Shown piece after piece: positions 62,423 to 64,000 of a DNA stretch of 64,000 nt; position 1 is the first letter of the stretch, and each line of letters begins with the position of its first letter. The notes below the pieces were generated by a model, which searched no databases, had not been told where the DNA came from, and saw only the letters and a list, made by a program, of their open reading frames with translations. The position numbers were made by a program, and so were the translations under genes. The stretch spans positions 49,456 through 113,455 of the forward strand of contig JAHJKA010000054.1 of assembly GCA_018822545.1 (NCBI GenBank), written 5' to 3'. Source of the stretch: Pseudomonadota bacterium (lineage in GTDB: Bacteria; Desulfobacterota; Desulfobulbia; Desulfobulbales; SURF-16).

Positions 62423-62598
62423 ATTTTTCTCCAATGCTGTTTTTTCAATTCCCTGGCAACGCCACTACATCCTTGCCAGAACCAGCCACTCTATAAATTG
62501 AAAAAACAAAAGATAAAAATAGATAATCCCTATGAATAACCTCTCTACTATTGCTGTGTCGTTCGACTTTGCCCAGCCATTCTGCCAAGAAATGCGAA

Positions 62599-63129
62599 CT
62601 AGAGCAGCCCCTCGATATCCTTTGAAAATTGCTCAAAACTCCGCGGCCCATAATAACGTTTGGCAATCTTACCCTTTCTATCAACGAGAAAGGAGACCGG
62701 CAGGCCGATACCAGCCCCAAAACTCCGAGTCACTGCCGATGTTGTCATCACCATGGGATAGTTATGGCCAGCCTTTTCGATAAATTTAACGACACTGCTC
62801 TTGGACTGGTCTGTGGAAATCCCTATCACCGAAAAACCCTTAGCGGCAAAGGTCTTTTGCAGCCGCATAAGGTCTGGATATTCCTCAACGCAGGGCCCAC
62901 ACCAGGTGGCCCAAAAATTGATAAGGAGAACATTGCCCTTCAGCGTCTCACTATTAAAGTTCGGCCCATCCAAGGCCGAGGACAACGTAAACTGGGGCAT
63001 CATGCCGTCGTCAGCCGCTTTTTGTTTTCCACTGCCAAACCAACTCCAGGCCGCGCTGGCCTGCATCAAAACAACGAGGAGGGCAACCATGAGGATACCC
63101 CACCTGCCCGTAATAACTTCTTTTCTCAC
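62599..63129 (-). CDS. TlpA-like thioredoxin-fold protein
   Basis: A 176-residue membrane-tethered or secreted thiol protein. An N-terminal hydrophobic segment (about residues 11-28) is followed by a thioredoxin-like domain with redox motif WCGPC in NFWATWCGPCVEEYPDL. The cis-Pro lies in GIGLPVSFLVDRKGKI. It should reduce or oxidise thiols in the periplasm, for example for cytochrome maturation. The start is taken as GTG at 63129 because GAGGAG lies eight bases upstream; a TTG at 63159 has no site. A c-type cytochrome gene lies upstream on the same strand. Confidence 0.9.
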   Translation of the reverse strand: MRKEVITGRWGILMVALLVVLMQASAAWSWFGSGKQKAADDGMMPQFTLSSALDGPNFNSETLKGNVLLINFWATWCGPCVEEYPDLMRLQKTFAAKGFSVIGISTDQSKSSVVKFIEKAGHNYPMVMTTSAVTRSFGAGIGLPVSFLVDRKGKIAKRYYGPRSFEQFSKDIEGLL

Positions 63130-63290
63130 CGCAATACTCCTCAAGCCAAGCTTGGTCAAAACTTATAAATAGCAGCCAGTGGTGCACTTGTTAGCCAAGC
63201 GCTCTTGTCTCGGCAACTCATTTGTTAACTTTAAGAGGCCCGAAAACCTCTTTTTATTTCATCTTCTCCAACCTGGAGAAAACAAACTCA

Positions 63291-63686
63291 TCAACCGCAA
63301 TCGTTGGCGTCGTTGGCGTCATAGGTATTGGCGCCAAATCGGTAGAGGTAATCATTGAGTTTCAAGGTCTCATCCAAGGTAAGCGAATCCCACGCACCAT
63401 CCTTGGCGCACTGTGGATATTTCTCTAGAAAAACACGGTTCCAGGCCGTGGACGATTTGGATTCCATATAGAGAAAAGGTGCCCCCTTATCATTATCACG
63501 GGTATGGCAAGACTTGCACTTGGTGCGCCAAAGCTGACCGCCAGTCCCCCACCAACCCGAATCAAAATCAAAAACCCTGCAGGTTTTTGTCGCAGGATCC
63601 CATCTTTTTACTGGGCTTGCCTCAGCCTCAGCGGCCAACACCAGCCCCAGCAAAGCCACCAACCAGATTACTCTATTTCTTTTCAT
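63291..63686 (-). CDS. Monoheme c-type cytochrome
   Basis: A 131-residue secreted protein with a signal peptide (about residues 1-23, ending EAEA). One heme-binding motif, CKSCHTRDND, has a possible distal Met in APFLYMESKSS. Two other Cys (TKTCRVF and PQCAKDG) may form a disulfide, and the C-terminus repeats DAND. AAGGAGG precedes the ATG at 63686. It is a probable periplasmic electron carrier. It lies upstream of the TlpA-like gene on the same strand. Confidence 0.88.
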   Translation of the reverse strand: MKRNRVIWLVALLGLVLAAEAEASPVKRWDPATKTCRVFDFDSGWWGTGGQLWRTKCKSCHTRDNDKGAPFLYMESKSSTAWNRVFLEKYPQCAKDGAWDSLTLDETLKLNDYLYRFGANTYDANDANDCG

Positions 63687-63733
63687 ACTGCCTCCTTGCA
63701 AAGGATATACTCCCCATGCACCTTTAGCAGGTC

Positions 63734-64000
63734 TTAACCGGCAAAAGCGCGTACCACATCATCCCGGCATGCCGAAACTCCCCTCCAGATGCAATCCCAG
63801 GATTCCTCAAAAAAATCAGTGAGCGGCAATTCCATGACCCCATCAACTTTTAACAGGATGAGGCGCAAGGGGCTGCCAAATACCATGGTCGCCAGCACCA
63901 CAGGATGCATCTGCCGCACCTCGCCCGTGGCCATGGCCCTTTTACCGGCTTCAATCAGGAGCTCAAAAGGTTTTGCCGTACATATGGGCATTTTGTCGGG
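63734..64000 (-). CDS. C-terminal part of a probable TetR-family regulator (cut by window edge)
   Basis: The reading frame is open to the window end and stops at 63734, giving the last 88 or so residues of a longer protein. The segment AGKRAMATGEVRQMHPVVLATMVFGSPLRLILLKVDG has the pattern of TetR C-terminal ligand-binding helices (TGEVR..-P..LA...FG). No helix-turn-helix is visible because the N-terminus lies outside. The call rests on this C-terminal pattern alone. Confidence 0.55.
   Translation of the reverse strand, partial: PDKMPICTAKPFELLIEAGKRAMATGEVRQMHPVVLATMVFGSPLRLILLKVDGVMELPLTDFFEESWDCIWRGVSACRDDVVRAFAG

Overview
The window reads as a chromosomal segment of a Gram-negative anaerobe or microaerophile, most likely a member of the Desulfobacterota near the Desulfobulbales. 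This is inferred from gene content, not from a marker gene: an F1-type ATP synthase operon with paired b and b' subunits and no atpI/B/E beside it, a group 3b [NiFe] hydrogenase in the order beta-gamma-delta-alpha, a TlpA-like thioredoxin, a c-type cytochrome, many c-di-GMP and two-component proteins, and the gene neighbourhood cinA, recA, alaS, mtaB, mnmA. Most genes sit in short, tightly packed operons with 1 to 4 base start/stop overlaps. No rRNA, tRNA, CRISPR array, transposase or integrase was seen.

Layout. 0-4.5 kb: ATP synthase genes atpF'-F-H-A-G-D on the minus strand, cut off inside atpD. 4.8-7.2 kb: a universal stress protein and RmuC. 7.2-9.0 kb: a small accessory island bounded by two inverted 82-bp copies of a structured repeat. 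It holds an FmdB-like zinc ribbon gene, an attC-like site, an intact HigA-type antitoxin and a broken HigB-type toxin. 9-13.8 kb: a WYL regulator whose ribosome binding site lies in a perfect hairpin, bifunctional proline catabolism enzyme PutA, and a DUF2179 membrane protein. 14.1-19.1 kb: an operon of two periplasmic binding proteins and a hybrid histidine kinase, without any transport permease. 19.1-26.1 kb: aconitase and the DUF3999/DUF2339 pair.

26.2-36.8 kb: a diguanylate cyclase, three small membrane proteins, a single-domain response regulator, the hydrogenase operon hydBGDA and a GGDEF-EAL protein. The hydrogenase large subunit ends exactly at the last nickel-site histidine. A glycine-rich pentad-repeat membrane protein follows. 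36.9-48.8 kb: housekeeping genes (alaS, recA, a DUF2914 protein, cinA, mtaB, mnmA, a Smr protein, an AcuI/YhdH-like reductase) and a transglutaminase-like/DUF350 pair.

48.9-52.2 kb: a polyferredoxin membrane protein coupled to a small unknown protein and a CobO-like ATPase, then a MATE transporter. 52.3-61.4 kb: envelope genes (DUF4126, AsmA, DUF4197) and a signalling group of an LPP20-like protein, a CHASE2 adenylate/guanylate cyclase, a CsgG-like protein and a related LPP20/FlgT-like protein. 61.5-64 kb: a DUF3047 protein coupled to a 42-residue lipoprotein, a TlpA-like thioredoxin, a monoheme cytochrome and the C-terminal part of a probable TetR regulator.

The most unusual items are the paired structured repeats, the decayed toxin-antitoxin cassette, the permease-less two-receptor kinase operon and the hydrogenase large subunit without a C-terminal extension. 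I did not find one clearly new defence or mobile system.
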